64,000 bases of DNA from NCBI GenBank assembly GCA_037043235.1, contig JAWRVZ010000156.1, forward strand, positions 186,001-250,000, read 5' to 3'. Positions 21,186-32,844 of this stretch are shown here, piece after piece (the stretch's first letter is position 1; the number at the start of each line of letters is the position of its first letter). The notes under the pieces were generated by a model that was given only the letters and a program-made list of their open reading frames with translations, was not told the origin of the DNA and made no database searches. The position numbers and the translations under genes were made by a program. Source of the DNA: Rhodeus uyekii. Lineage: Eukaryota; Chordata; Actinopteri; Cypriniformes; Acheilognathidae.

Positions 21186-22380
21186 GCTGTCAGTAATTCC
21201 ATTGGAGCTGTCATTTATTCAGATGGAGAAAGATTGCAGTTGCAACATCCCATCAAGTTCGAAATTACATAAATAGGACCTGTCTGACAAAGTAAAGTAC
21301 ACTAAAAGGTTATAAAGCCATTTCTGATACCACAGTGAGAGCCATTATCCACAAACGGCGAAAACATGGAACAGTGGTGAAACTGTGAAGAAGTGTCCGG
21401 CTGTCCAATATTATATGTGGAGCACAGCAATGACTCATTTGAGATGTCACAAAAGAGCCCATAATAACATCCAAAGATCTGCAGAGGTCAGTTTTTATAA
21501 CTAAAAATGAGATGAAAACCACTGCTGAGTAAAAAGCACATTCATTTTTTACAGAAAACGTCTTGATGATCCCCAAGACTTTGGGGAAAATACTCTGTGA
21601 ACTGATAAGACAAAATTTTAACTATTTCAAAGGTGTGTTTCCCATTATATATGGTGTAAAAGTAACACCACAGTTCATAAAAAGAGAACCAAACCAACAG
21701 TAAAATATGGTGGTGGATGTGTGATGTTCTGGGGCTGTTTTGCTGCTTTAGTACCTGGAAGACTTCCTGTGATAAATGGAACCATGAATTCTGCTGTCTG
21801 CTAAAACAAACCTGAATGAGAATATCCGGCCATTTGTTCATGACCTCAAGCTGGAACTAACTTTTCAGTAGCAGGATAATGATCCAAAAAACACCAGTAA
21901 TTCCACCTCTGATTTGCTGAAGAAAAATAAAATTAAGATTTTGGAGTGGCCTAGTCAAAGTCCTGACCTGAATCCTATTGAGATGCTGTGGGATGACCTT
22001 AAAAAGGCAGTGCATGCTCAAAAACCAGCAAATGAGGCTGAATTACAACAATTCTGCAAAAATGAGTGGGCCAAAATTGCTCTACAGCACTGTAAAAGAC
22101 TCATTGCAAGTTATCGCAATTGCTTGAGTGCAGTTGTTACTGCTAAGGGAGGCTCAACCAGTTACAAGGTTTGGGGGCAATCACTTTTTCAAACAGGGCC
22201 ATGTAGGTCTGGATTTTGTTTTTCCTTAATAGTAACAATCTTCATTTAAAAACTGCATTTTGTGTTTACTTGTGTTATGTGTTATATTTACCTGATTTGT
22301 TTTATTATATGAAACATTTCAGTGTGACAAATATGCAACAAAAAAAAATCAGGAAGGGGGCAAACACTTTTTCACATGTG
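21186..22380 (+). mobile_element. Decayed Tc1-like element (family with AGGGGGCAAAC end)
   Basis: Plus-strand transposase remnants: around 21670-21800 a Tc1 core resembling VKYGGGCVMFWGCFAA, and at 21914-22190 the C-terminal part with KILEWPSQSPDLNPIEMLWDDLKK, where the final catalytic acidic residue lies in the NPIE block, followed by LQQFCKNEW and HCKRLIASYRN. The right terminal repeat region contains GGGGGCAATCACTTTTTC (22175) and AGGGGGCAAACACTTTTTC (22353). The left terminus is not recognisable. Frames are interrupted, so it is inactive. Confidence 0.75.
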
Positions 22381-23010
22381 TTTTTCACAGAGAGCACCAG
22401 TGACAATTGTGACCACACAGGGACTGCCTGGACTCAACAGGACTCAACATAGAATACCTTTGCCTACCAGGACCACTCAGGTGGAACCTTGTTCCTGCCA
22501 AGATATACAAAAAAACCTAAGCAGCACCCATGGCCGTTGTGACCCCTGAGGGAACCCCCATAGCCAGTGTGACCCTAGAGAGTGTTTCCAACATGACCAG
22601 CACGATCCCAGAGGGAGCGCCCATGGCCAACAAGACCATAGAGCGAGCAACTGTGGCCATCAGAATCCCACAGGAGTCTTTACAAGAAGCAACCATGCCT
22701 TCCATGTTTCCACCTGTGCCTGTGTCCTTTTAACAGCCAGCATTCGTGCACACGTTACCCCATCTTGTACCCTAGGAGTACACCTGGGATGTTATAACAG
22801 CATCTGTGCACACATCTTTCTACCAGGAAACAACCATGCACACCTTGTTCCCAAAAAGAGCACCTGTCTCCACTATGTCCCATCCGACTATAGGAGCCTA
22901 TGCTCGGCAGTACCCAGCAAGAAGTACCCATGCCTTCCAAGACCCTACAGTGAGTGGGGGGTAGCTGCTGGCAGCACACAGGAAGCAGTTGTGCCCGACA
23001 GTTGCAATCA
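22381..23010 (+). repeat. Degenerate minisatellite-like region (about 30-33 nt periodicity)
   Basis: Repeated imperfect units built around GCACCCATGGCC / GCGCCCATGGCC / CCCCCATAGCC followed by GTGACC or ACCATAGAG-like text between 22525 and 22700, continuing more weakly to about 23000 (GCACCTGTCTCCA, GTACCCATGCC). One frame (22530-22733) is open and gives Pro/Glu/Thr-rich repeats such as TPEGTPIAS and IPEGAPMAN. No gene family is recognised. Confidence 0.5.
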
Positions 23011-23069
23011 TCTTTAGCAGAAGAGGCATTGTCATAGAACACAGGAAATTTGGCTAGTCCTTCTTAGAC

Positions 23070-24700
23070 ACATTTATTTGGATTTATTTAGAAAATGCTC
23101 TGATTGAAATGTTTTATTATAATTCAAACGTAAGTGAAATGTCTTTAGATGTGTCTAAAACACACTCAGTAAACTAGCCCAACATTACATAAATATGTAC
23201 AGTAATACCTCGGTTTACAAGTTTAATTTGTTCCAAGAGCGAGCTCGTAACTCAAAATTCTCGTACACCAAAACTATTTTCCCCATAAGAATGTAATAAA
23301 AATCACTCTATTCATTCCACACGACCATAAATGGCCATTTTATAGAATTTTTTTTTTTTTTGGTTTTACCCTATTAATTACAGATAAAATTATAACCATT
23401 AAAATCTCACATAAATACCAGTTAATAATTAACAATTAAACTCTAAAAATACTTGACAATTTACTGTAACACGCACTTTACCTTTGAGTAGCGTCGCTGC
23501 TGATGTGAAGGAGAGGAGGGGGTTATTACTTAGAGGGACGATTTCGTACCTTCTTTCTTACTCATCTTGGGGGCCATTGTCTATATGAACAATAGCGATC
23601 ACAATTAATGTTAACAACACATGATAAAACCACTGTAAATCACTTATAAAAGAATGAACTGTGGTGAATGATGCAACCAAACTGAGCGACGCTGAGAGAA
23701 TGAATGATAAAGGGGTGATAAAGGGGTTGGAACCGCGTGACTGTTTTGTGAGAGGCTATCGTTAGGATAATTCCAGTAAAAATGCGCGTGAAGATGCTTA
23801 GCATTAGGACTTTTCCACACAAAAATGCGCGTGGGTGACGGAATATTTTTCTCGCACACCGATACAATGCTAGTAGACCGATTTGCTCGTATACTAAGTC
23901 ACTTGTAAACCGAGATATTACTGTATGTACTTTCAACAGGAAGGTTTTGTTGTGTATGAGCCAACACATCCAAAAACGCAGTGTGGAAATCAAGAACAAG
24001 GTGAATCAATTCAAGGGCTTCAACCAGTTACCCTGCTTATTTGGAAGTGGCTGTATCCATTCAGCCAGTGAGGTTCAGTTATTGCCTCCTATCTCTTAGT
24101 TTTACTTATTTTTAGATTTATTCAGAATATGAAGCACTGCCTTCAGATAAGCTATTACGTTTTTTATGTGCTCTGATTGAAATGCTTTATTGTACTTCAA
24201 AAACAGTAGAAGTAATATGTGTTTAGATTTAGTCCAAAAATCACTCGTTAATCCTGACCAACATAACATGATAGATACTTGTTCTTTCAAGAGTACAATT
24301 TAGGTTTGTAAGAGCCACCTCAACAAACAAGCACTGTATGAAAATCTATAACAAGATGGAATCGATTCAAGGCTTTCACCCATGCCTTAATCCAAAGAGG
24401 AACACAGAAGCAAAATCCCTTAAGAATTATGTTTTTTTTTGTTTGTTTGTTTTTAAATGAAACATTGCCTTTAACAAAGCTACTATGTTTTTGGTATCCT
24501 CTATTTGAAATCCTTTATAATATTTTTTCAATACATACAGATAACCTTTAAGAAGCTCATTAAACCTCCTCAGTGTCACATGATTTGGCCTTTTCTTTCA
24601 ACAGGACAATATAGGCATGTTTCAGCCACCTCATGCAAAAAGTGGTGTGTGGCGATTAAAAATAAGTGGAAGCTGGAACCAGGTAGCTTAATGTAGCGTT
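23070..24700. repeat. Three diverged tandem repeat units, the first split by a MITE
   Basis: GCTCTGATTGAAATG..TTTAT with nearby TTCAA appears at 23097 and 24171, and in decayed form (CCTCTATTTGAAATCC) at 24497. Each is followed by CTTTCAACAGGA or CTTTCAAGAGTA (23930, 24284, 24595), then an AGCCACCTCA/AGCCAACACA block and a GTGTGGAAATCAAGAACA-like block. Unit length is roughly 300-350 bp without the MITE. Unit 1 is interrupted by the element at 23200-23923. Confidence 0.65.
23200..23923. mobile_element. Non-autonomous Tc1/mariner-type element (MITE)
   Basis: Terminal inverted repeats CAGTAATACCTCGGTTTACAAG (start) and the near complement CTTGTAAACCGAGATATTACTG (end). It is flanked by TA on both sides (23198-23199 and 23924-23925), the mariner target duplication. 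724 bp with no transposase-like frame. Its short frames (23640-23999) are spurious. Confidence 0.88.
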
Positions 24701-25590
24701 CAGAATATGTATTCACATCTTAAATTAATAAATATTTCCTGCATGGATAACTTGTACATGTTGTCAAAATATCCAAAAAATATCTGCAGGTTTTGCATCT
24801 ATGATTTGAGCATGTGAATGTGTTGATTGCTTTGTTTGTGTACATTACATCTAAGTGAATTAACTAGATACATAATTAAGATTCTTGACAGAAAGGAGGC
24901 ACAGGCACACATGTGTGTTTATCCTGATTATATGGTATAGGGGACATCTGCAACGACTTTGTGGTGTGGTGATTAAAGGCAAAAGATTGTACATGTAGCG
25001 GTCACGCTGCCTTGCTGGGGATAGTCTAATGAATTGCACCCCGTTGAGCGCTGTCCTATTACTGAGAACGCCTTTTCAAGGCAGAGCTCTAATGTAACAG
25101 CAAGCTTTGGGGCTAATGGGCATCTTTGAGAAGTGATCATTGCTTTGCGTTACATTGCAGTCGCTCTGCTGCCAAATATCTGCTCTGACTGTTTACACCA
25201 GCCCACTCATCTGTCTGGCAGTATTACCCTGGACAGAAGTACATCTGAGCATTCTGCCAGTGAGCCCAAAACCTGCCTCCAGTCACCATCACAACTTCCC
25301 ACTGAGAGAGTGTACATGCATGTGCGAACTTGTGTATTCTGCACCGTTGGGTATCTGCTGGTTTTCTCGATAATCACTGATGTCTCTCTGGTATTTACTC
25401 TATTGACCATTTATGCTCCATAAAATCTGAACTGTACTAACCATGAGATCAAAGATTGGCTGGTTGAATACTCTTTCTACACCATTCTGTGGGTAAAAAG
25501 TGTTTCTTGATGAAGTTGAAGTTAGATTTACAAAAATAATTTGTTGTTTTAAAATAGATATTTTACTAGACTCAATGATTTTTAGAGGGC
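24701..25590. other. Intergenic, nothing recognised
   Basis: The block 25010-25420 is less AT-rich and has an open frame (25133-25423, 96 codons) with no recognisable domain. I do not call it a gene. Confidence 0.4.
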
Positions 25591-25599
25591 TCTTATAAG

Positions 25600-25665
25600 C
25601 TTGAAATTGGGGGGTGGGGGGGTTCGGTGCACGCGCCACGATTGTTGACGGGGGAGCACCTACTC
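25600..25665 (+). repeat. G-run repeat fragment
   Basis: GGGGGGTGGGGGGGTTCGGTGCA followed by CACGATTGTTGACGGGGGAG. It shares the G-run plus GATTGTTGACGGGG module with 17.1 kb and, inverted, with 39.4 kb. Confidence 0.55.
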
Positions 25666-25837
25666 TCTGTAACCTTGAATTTGTAAAGTTCATTTATTTT
25701 CATTTGTTTCATTATTTGTTAAATGCTTATTATCTTTGTGGGAAAATAAAATATATGTTAGTGATAATATACTTCAAAAATGTTTTCATACGTTTTCATT
25801 TGTTTTATGCAAATTTATTATAGTAGTGAGAAGTTTA

Positions 25838-26055
25838 TTTTGTGCGCCGGCCCCTTTAAGGCAGGGCACGCTGGGTAAAAATAAGACAACAGAGAAGAGA
25901 GAGTTGTTCTGAGTTAGGTGGCTGTTCATGCTTTGATGCCAATGCTTCCGATTAAAGTTACAAAATCCATCACCATTGTGACCCGTGTTTTATTTACCGT
26001 ACCCACGGAAAGAGACTGGAGTCCTCGCCGACACGGCATCAAGAAATAAGGGTTA
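25838..26055 (+). mobile_element. Possible solo LTR
   Basis: A GC-richer block starting near TGAGAAGTTTATTTTG and ending GGGTTACA. It contains GGCCCCTTTAAGG, an ATTAAAG poly(A)-like signal and a short post-signal tail, the features of a compact LTR. It separates two pieces of the G-run repeat family (25.6 and 26.07 kb), as an insertion would. No target duplication was confirmed. Confidence 0.35.
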
Positions 26056-26064
26056 CATCTCCAC

Positions 26065-26180
26065 CAAACCTTCAGCACCACTGCCGCTTGCAGCCGCGAC
26101 AGAATGACGTCACAGGGAAACGTAAAATGCAGGAGGTTTAATACAAGTGCAGGAGGTTTAATACGAGTTCGGCAGGGCTG
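26065..26180 (+). repeat. Fragment of the same hAT-like repeat family
   Basis: GCCGCTTGCAGCCGCGAC, AGAATGACGTCACAGGGAAA and AGGAGGTTTAATAC match the reverse complement of 39285-39355. The AGGAGGTTTAATAC motif is duplicated here (26130 and 26151). Confidence 0.55.
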
Positions 26181-26199
26181 ATTAAAAAGCCCAACGGGC

Positions 26200-26991
26200 T
26201 AAGGGGTTGCAAAAAGGCGTCGAGATAACCGATGATCAAGATAACCAACAGCCAATATGGTGATTTATTTGATGAATCGATCGGCATGCCATACTACTGC
26301 TGCCATCGTGCACCAACTAACAGCAGAGATTTACCAGTATACAATAAAAAACACCTTCGATTCTCGATACAAACCTTTAATTATATTCTCCAACATTGCA
26401 AACACAATTTCGCTCACAGTGTGAACAGTCATAACATATTTGTGAGGTCATCATGCTGTACTAGATTGCATACTTTCTTGCGTTCTGCCTGTCTAATGTG
26501 CTTTCTCAACAAATTCAGCTTCGTCCCGTCAATCCGCAGCGGCGCTGAGCAGAGCGCGTGTCAGAACAGAAACTGGTGTGTGTGTGTGGCTGAGTGTGTT
26601 TATCTAAGCCTTATACCAATGCCAAAATATTTAAGAAAATCCATCAAATCAGAGAAGGCAGGATTTATGTGCACATAGAAGCGAATGAAGCTTTGGGATG
26701 GGGATGGGACAGTGCTGCGCGGTGCTGTGAGAGAAACGTCACTGACATAGCGATGTGCAATGCAAACTCAGCGCATGCGTAGTGAACTAGGTACCATCAT
26801 TAGTCACGAGATAACCATGTGAAGTGGCGAATTTGTCCCCCTTTTGTGGTCAAGATATTAGGGTTCGACGAGAAAAGAATTGACATTACCGAAAATAAAA
26901 TGCTAAGACAAATAGGGAGTTTGGCGGTTCCACTTCAAAAACGTCGACATAATAGGACTGGTGAGTTAACCGTTATTAGTAAACTCCACTG
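26200..26991. mobile_element. Possible non-autonomous pogo/Tigger-like element
   Basis: The right end reads AAACTCCACTG followed by TA (26992-26993). GTCGACATAA and GTCGAGATAACCGA motifs near both ends suggest related termini. A similar right end, CGAACTCCACTG plus TA, occurs at 30908. No transposase is seen, and the left terminus is not defined. Confidence 0.35.
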
Positions 26992-26993
26992 TA

Positions 26994-28054
26994 TATCCAA
27001 ATAGCAGTATCCAAAATACTTTTTTGCTTAATTGGACAAAATTAGCTACAGTACATATCTCTGTCAGACAGGGCTACCATATGTGTGTGTCTCTGACTGC
27101 TTTGTGTAGTCTGTGTTTATGTGGTATGTGTGGGTGCCCTCTGTGGGCCCTGTCAGGGATAAATTAGGTGGAAATTGCTGTATGTCTTTAGTGGCAATTA
27201 GAGCTCCTCCTGTGAAGTGAAAGTAGGCATTAACTAATAAAGGGAACATTTCCCTTGCAAATGAGCATCACTTTTTCTCCTCTTCAAGCTGATCAATAAC
27301 TTTTCACAAATGTAAATTTCATATAAAAAGTATCAGAATCTTCTTTGAGGTGGGTTTGATCATCAGCCATGAATGTACTTAATTAGGATTATGTAAATGA
27401 AATAACTTAAAACCTTAAACATGCAAAATATCAAACCAAATTTAATTTTATGTACAAGTATGTACACCGCTCAAGAGTTCATGCTAAGTTATTTAAAATA
27501 AAACCATGATATTGCCATTATTTTAACTTGTCCATAAACGCCATGGTAAAATCTAGTACAAAAGTGACATATGTGTGTATGTGTGTGTGTTGCAGTAACA
27601 GGCCTGGTTTCTGCTCTACAGCCACTGATGTAGTGTATGTTCCTGAGGGTGATGAGATGGAATCATGGCGAATCATGGAATCATGGAATCATCTGAGTTA
27701 GATGGTTTGACCAGTGTAATCACTGCTCTCTTCTCTGCGTTGCTGTGATTCTCCAGGGCTTCGCATGCATTAAAGAGGATGAAGCAGAGCAACCACTCGA
27801 CAACTGCAGTTTTCCTGGCTCCTGAACTGATCACATTCATTACCTCCCATAAGTGTGTTTACAAATTATACAAGTGTGTCATTGCTCCTAGCGTGTCATT
27901 CTGGTTGCACATGCATCTGTCTGAATTTCTAATTGTGTGACAATTTTTTTTTCTTCTCTTTAATAAAATGCTATGGAAATGCTATAACGGTGTTTCCCAA
28001 ACCTTTGTCTTATATAAGCCAATAGCAAAATCAGCAGATCTCAAGTATGCCTTG
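26994..28054. other. Intergenic, nothing recognised
   Basis: Moderately AT-rich. A short TGTG-rich stretch lies at 27570-27590 and a duplicated GGAATCATGG motif at 27659-27690. No gene is supported. Confidence 0.45.
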
Positions 28055-28062
28055 TTCTAAAC

Positions 28063-28905
28063 CAGGGGTCTCTAAACTACTGCCTGCGGAAGCCCTCTCA
28101 TCCAGCCCGCGGAGACCTTTACAGAAATGTACGCGTATCAAGATCAGCAGCCACTTACGTGGACATTATGTTTTTACCAAATTAAAAATAGAGGCGTGCA
28201 GTAGTGAGTTCCCTTTCGAGAGTGGGAACGAGCTGTTATAATAAAATGCATTCGGGAACTCCTCCCCTTCACGTGATTTCTGAAACCTTATAGGATAACG
28301 CCAGTTGATAACTGGCCAATTGTAGCGCGATGCGGCTCTGGCAGACAGACAATATAAATAGCATAAGTGCGACAATTGTGTCAGAATATTTCCTTCACAC
28401 TTCTCTACAGAGGACAGAGGTTACGATAGTAAACAGAGATGTTTTCCAACCAATCACTACATTGCATACAACTTTATTCACTGCTTACTTTTTTCTAATG
28501 TCAAAACTTTTGCACCAGTGTACCTTTCAATCTTTTGAACAATATACATGTGTGAACAAACATTTTCAAGAATAAAATATGTGAAGAACAATTTGAGAAC
28601 AAACTTGTCCGACGATAATCTCAGGTCCCTGTTGATGTTAGGGAAATCAAATCTAAAGCCAGAAATGTCTGCTATTTTGGCATCCAGGAAACAATTTCAA
28701 CATTCACACTAATACGGGTGTCCATGTGTAGCGTATCAATGTGTTATTAAGTAATAACTGAATAAAATAATATTAAATAAATAATTAAAAACAACATCCA
28801 TCCATTTTGAATCTTTTTTATTTGGACCTCGAGTGTGTAGTCGGCCCCCGAACTGCTGTTTGATAGTTAATGCGGCCCTCTGGCTGAAAATTTTGGAGAC
28901 TCCTG
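28063..28905 (+). mobile_element. hAT (Charlie-like) element, internally deleted
   Basis: Ends CAGGGGTCTCTAAAC (28063) and the inverse GTTTTGGAGACTCCTG-like end (to 28905). They are flanked by TTCTAAAC (28055-28062) and ATCTAAAC (28906-28913), an 8-bp target duplication with one difference, as expected for hAT. Between 28530 and 28700 the plus strand encodes, across frame breaks, a piece like the C-terminal dimerisation region of hAT transposases (VKNNLRTNLSDDNLRSLLM, SAILASRKQF). 843 bp, inactive. Confidence 0.85.
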
Positions 28906-29034
28906 ATCTAAACAATACATAAATGTGCTTCATTCAGCACTATTATTATTAATATTATTAAAGTGGCAAGTAGGTATCTCTCATGACAAGTAGGTTTCTC
29001 TCACAATGAGTTGATTGGATTGATCATTTGAATG
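28906..29034. other. Short AT-rich spacer
   Basis: Contains a near-duplicate GACAAGTAGGT(A/T)TCTCTC motif. Nothing else is seen. Confidence 0.4.
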
Positions 29035-30178
29035 TGCTCCTCTAAGTCTTCGTCGTCAGTTAGAAACCTGGGTGTGCTCTTTGATACCAATCTTTCATTT
29101 GAAAGCCATGTTTCTAGCATCTGTAAAACGGCATTCTTCCATCTTAAAAATATATCTAAATTAAGACAAATGCGGAAAAGTTAGTTCATGCGTTCATGAG
29201 TTCAAGGCTAGATTATTGTAATGCTCTACTAGGTGGTTGCCCTGCACGCTTAATAAACAAATTCCAGCTGGTCCAAAATGCAGCAGCTCGAGTTCTTACT
29301 AGAACCAGGAAGTATGAGCATATTAGCCCAGTTCTGTCAAACCTGCACTGGCTTCCTATTAAACACCGAATACATTTTAAAATCTTGCTAATTACTTACA
29401 AAGCATTAAATGGTTTAGCTCCACAGAACTTGAGTGATCTCTTAACACATTATAGTCCTTCACGTCTATTGCGATCCCAAAATACTGACCAGCTTATAAT
29501 ACCTAGAATTTCAAAGTCAACTGCTGGCGGGCGATCCTTTTCCTATTTAGCTCCTAAACTCTGGAACAGTCTTCCTATTACAGTTCGGGAAGCAGACGCA
29601 CTCTGTCAGTTTAAATGTAGACTAAAAACACATCTCTTTAACTTGGCATACACATAACACATTATACAAACATTTTTAATCCAAATCATGTAAAATGATT
29701 GTTCGGCTGCATAATTTAGGTCAGCCGGAACCGGGAACATTCCCATAACATCTGATGTACTCGATACATCAGAAGAAGAATGGCATATACGCTGATATTG
29801 GTCTCTGGGCCGTATCCAGATCAGATGAAGGACCTGGACACGAGCACAGCACTGCCCTGAAGTGTCTGCGGAGACCGTGACTCTACTAGACCCTCCCCTG
29901 TGTAGATCATGAACCCATCTCCAATCGGACCAAATTAGACTTAATATTAGACTTGAATTATCAATATAATAATCAAACTATCGATCAATCAAATCAATCA
30001 ATAATCAAAACTTGACACTTAATGATCATCAATTGTATTAATTAGTCTGTTCTTTTAAGGCTGCCGTTCAGCCAAACAAACTTTGTTTATAATGTTTTCA
30101 TGTGACCACTGTAAAGCTACTTTGAAACAATCTGTATTGTAAAAAGCGTTATATAAGTACAGGTGACTTGACTTGACT
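29035..30178 (+). mobile_element. L2-type LINE, second 5'-truncated copy
   Basis: Nearly identical to the copy at 4.7-6.16 kb but starts later (at AAGTCTTCGTCG, near RNLGVLFD). It has a 16-nt deletion after AAATATATCTAAATT relative to that copy, which shifts the frame; the rest is open from 29196 to 29657. The 3' end has the same GAAACAATCTGTATTG ... GGTGACTTGACTTGAC tail. Dead on arrival by 5' truncation. Confidence 0.9.
29196..29657 (+). pseudogene. L2 ORF2 C-terminal fragment (second copy)
   Basis: 153 codons from an internal ATG (MSSRLDYCNALL) to NLAYT-stop. Same motifs as the first copy (VQNAAARVL, LHWLPI, YKALNGLAP, PKLWNSLP). The deletion upstream disconnects it from the preceding RT part. 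Confidence 0.85.
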
Positions 30179-30263
30179 AAAGGTTTGTATCAAGAATCAA
30201 AGGTGTTTTTTATTGTGGTGGTTTAACATATGCCTTTTGTTGTTAGCAAACATATACACAGTA

Positions 30264-30908
30264 CAGTGTATGTACATTTTTTTAGATGAATGCCGATCGC
30301 TTCATCAAACAAATCGCGGCAACACTGTTGTGTAAAAAGACACCAAAAACTCGAGCATGTACATTCTCATTTAATAACTCACATCATGTACATCAATACA
30401 TTTTCATTTTTCTTTCTTGTGAGGGTTGTTATATTTGGCGCTCTGACAGCTGACAGCTGGCGCTTCGCATCCACTATCACCCTGACAGCTGGCGCTGATA
30501 GGCTGTCTGACCTGTCAATCATACAAGAAGACGTGATTGGCCGTCCCTTCTTAAAGGGACGAGCCGCTGCACAGAGCAGCAGGAGAGACTACTTTTTCTT
30601 TTTTTCTGTTGTGTTTGTTTTCTTATTGTGTGAATTTCGGACACAAGCACTGTGTACCGAGCATGAACAGTTATGGATAATTGATGTCATGCGAGCAACA
30701 TTTGAAATTCGAAATGTGATCTTACACAAAAAAGTTCATCAATCTATGGGTGTGGGTTATGCCAACGATTTTTAACAGAAAACCCCAAAACTCGCTGGCT
30801 ATATGTGGGAAAATCTGTAACATATGTTATATGGGTTCTCTCGATAAACGGTTTTCTCAAAGCTTTTTTTGTAACCCCCGAGGCCGTCGACATAACCGAA
30901 CTCCACTG
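30264..30908. mobile_element. Possible non-autonomous pogo/Tigger-like element
   Basis: Starts CAGTGTATG after TA (30262-30263) and ends CGAACTCCACTG before TA (30909-30910). The right end resembles that at 26991. The middle (30430-30600) has repeated GACAGCTGGCGCT motifs and a TTAAAGGGACGAGCCG block resembling a promoter or 5' leader. The open frame at 30290-30775 has no recognised product. Confidence 0.35.
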
Positions 30909-30910
30909 TA

Positions 30911-31854
30911 TATATTTAATCCAATTAGTTGGAATTAAGAGGGTTATTTACATATTTAAGTATGATTTAAGTACATCTTCAAAAGTTAATACTTTATTGT
31001 CTTTTTGAAACTTGTGTTATGTATGCAAACATACTTCGATTAAGTACATTTAATGCTGCCTTAGTGTGCTATTCAAATGATCGTTTATATGAGTTCCCTA
31101 GTTAAAAATTGGACATGAACCACTGGAACATTATCACTGGAATTATCTTATTTATCTTAATTACCAGTACTACAACTCCCATGATCATCTCTGATCATCA
31201 TCTGCACTCCATTTTTCCATCATTCATAGCTGCTTTCACTTTAACAGTTTCACTTTATTTAAAATGCTTATTTAACACTTTATTTAAAATGCTTTAAGAC
31301 ACACAGTTGGATTTCCGTCATTATTGTACATATACTTTTGTTTGTTTGGATAAACCCTTTTATTTTATGGAACATTTTGAATTCTTGAATTTTTAAGTTG
31401 TGAAAAATTTGTATATTTACATATTCAAATAATCCTTTGAAGCATTTTGTATTTTTTAAACCAAAAACATAACAATTCTGAAACTCTTGAATTATCAGCA
31501 AGCTATCTAGATGGCACAGTGAATGTTTATGGTTGTCAATGAATGTAGTGCTAAATATATTTTGGATTTCATTAGACTCTCCCCCAAAATGTGCAAGAAT
31601 AAACCTGGTGTCCTCCATGGTCCACTTTCTTTTCGACAACATGAGACTGTAACAAGCTTATAGTCGCAACTGTAGACATGGGAAATATTACTTTTTTGAT
31701 AGCATGTGGCAGCATGAGTTTATTAACAACGTAACTTGCTTAAGTATGATAGTAAACATCAAAATGATATAAAAGTGTTCTAATTTAAAAAAGTGTAGCT
31801 GCCTATGACATTATGTTGTGCCATTGGATTGATTTCACAAGTGCTTCATAGCAC
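30911..31854. other. AT-rich intergenic, nothing recognised
   Basis: The 120-codon minus frame (31280-31642) has AT-driven composition and no recognisable domain. Confidence 0.45.
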
Positions 31855-32840
31855 AGTCAGGCAGAGCATCTTGTTCCCTCTTCAGAGAACCAGGGTTACA
31901 GTCATAACCTAAGACGTTCCCTTCAAAGGGAACTTGAGCTGCGTCGAGACGCTGTTGGAACCTTAGCAAGTGCTTCTCCGTTTGAAATCATTGCACACAC
32001 TAAGATGAAAGCACCCGATACCCGATAATTAGTGCCAAATCCTGGTTATAGGTTGTCCTGGTCCTCCCCTCACAATTGTGTGCGGGGAGGACAAGCATTC
32101 TGCATTACCTACATCATAAAGGGAAACTCCTCGATAGCAAAGCTTTTGAACTAGCCATACTCCAAGTGGAGTGGGGTACAACCATAGGTGAAGGATGCCT
32201 GGCAAACTCAAATGCAATTGAGATAGCCCCGACTACTTGTTCGTCCTTTGCATAGATGTTTGGAACCCTTTCCTGGGTTACCCAAAACTCACAAACACCT
32301 GGTCAGTTTCTCTCATCTAACATCCTTACTAGGAAAAACAGATTTATCTTCTCTTGGTCTGTTGTGCCAGGGAAGAAACAAATCACCAGTAGGAATTTGG
32401 AAAGCAGCTTATACCGCCACATACAACTTAGAGTGAAGAGAAATAATCCCGCTGAGAAACGCTCCTGCAGGAATTCCGGCACTGCTTCAACAGAGTAGTT
32501 AACTGGGTTCAACTGGGACCGGTTCACCATAAAATTTACACTCTCCACTTCAGGTCATCCAGCTTCCTCATGGAGGGAGCTCTGAACTGAAGTATGGTCT
32601 CAACAACTTAATTGAGAGAGCTGACTCTATGAGTTGAGCCCCCTCAGCAGGTCCCTTATATTTGGAATCTCCCAGGGATAAGTGTCAAAGAGGGACACAA
32701 GGTCTGAGAACCAGACTTGGGCCGGCCAGAATGAAGCTACTAACAGAAGATCATCCTTGTCCCAGCAAACTCTCTCCAGAACTCCCAAGAGCAGAGCGAT
32801 CAAGGGAAATGCATTCTGACTGCACAGTGTACAGACCAAG
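31855..32840 (-). mobile_element. DIRS remnant with ICR, YR and methylase-like pieces (copy E)
   Basis: 31870-31955 matches the internal complementary region of copy C (CTTGTTCCCTCTTCAGAGAACC, TTCCCTTCAAAGGGAACTTGAG, GCGTCGAGACGCTG). Recombinase remnants follow on the minus strand (for example VNYSVEAVPEFLQERFSAGL at about 32.5 kb), then the methylase-like tail (LIALLLGVL, LLLVASFWPAQVWF at about 32.7-32.8 kb). RT and gag are missing. Frames are broken. Confidence 0.75.
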
Positions 32841-32844
32841 AGGA

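Noticed and set aside
23640..23999. 119-codon minus frame
   Set aside because: Mostly inside the MITE and running over its end.
25133..25423. 96-codon plus frame, partly hydrophobic
   Set aside because: No family resemblance, signal or splice support.
26232..26678. 148-codon plus frame
   Set aside because: Lies in a probable non-autonomous element; no domain recognised.
30290..30775. 161-codon plus frame
   Set aside because: No domain; lies in a probable non-autonomous element.
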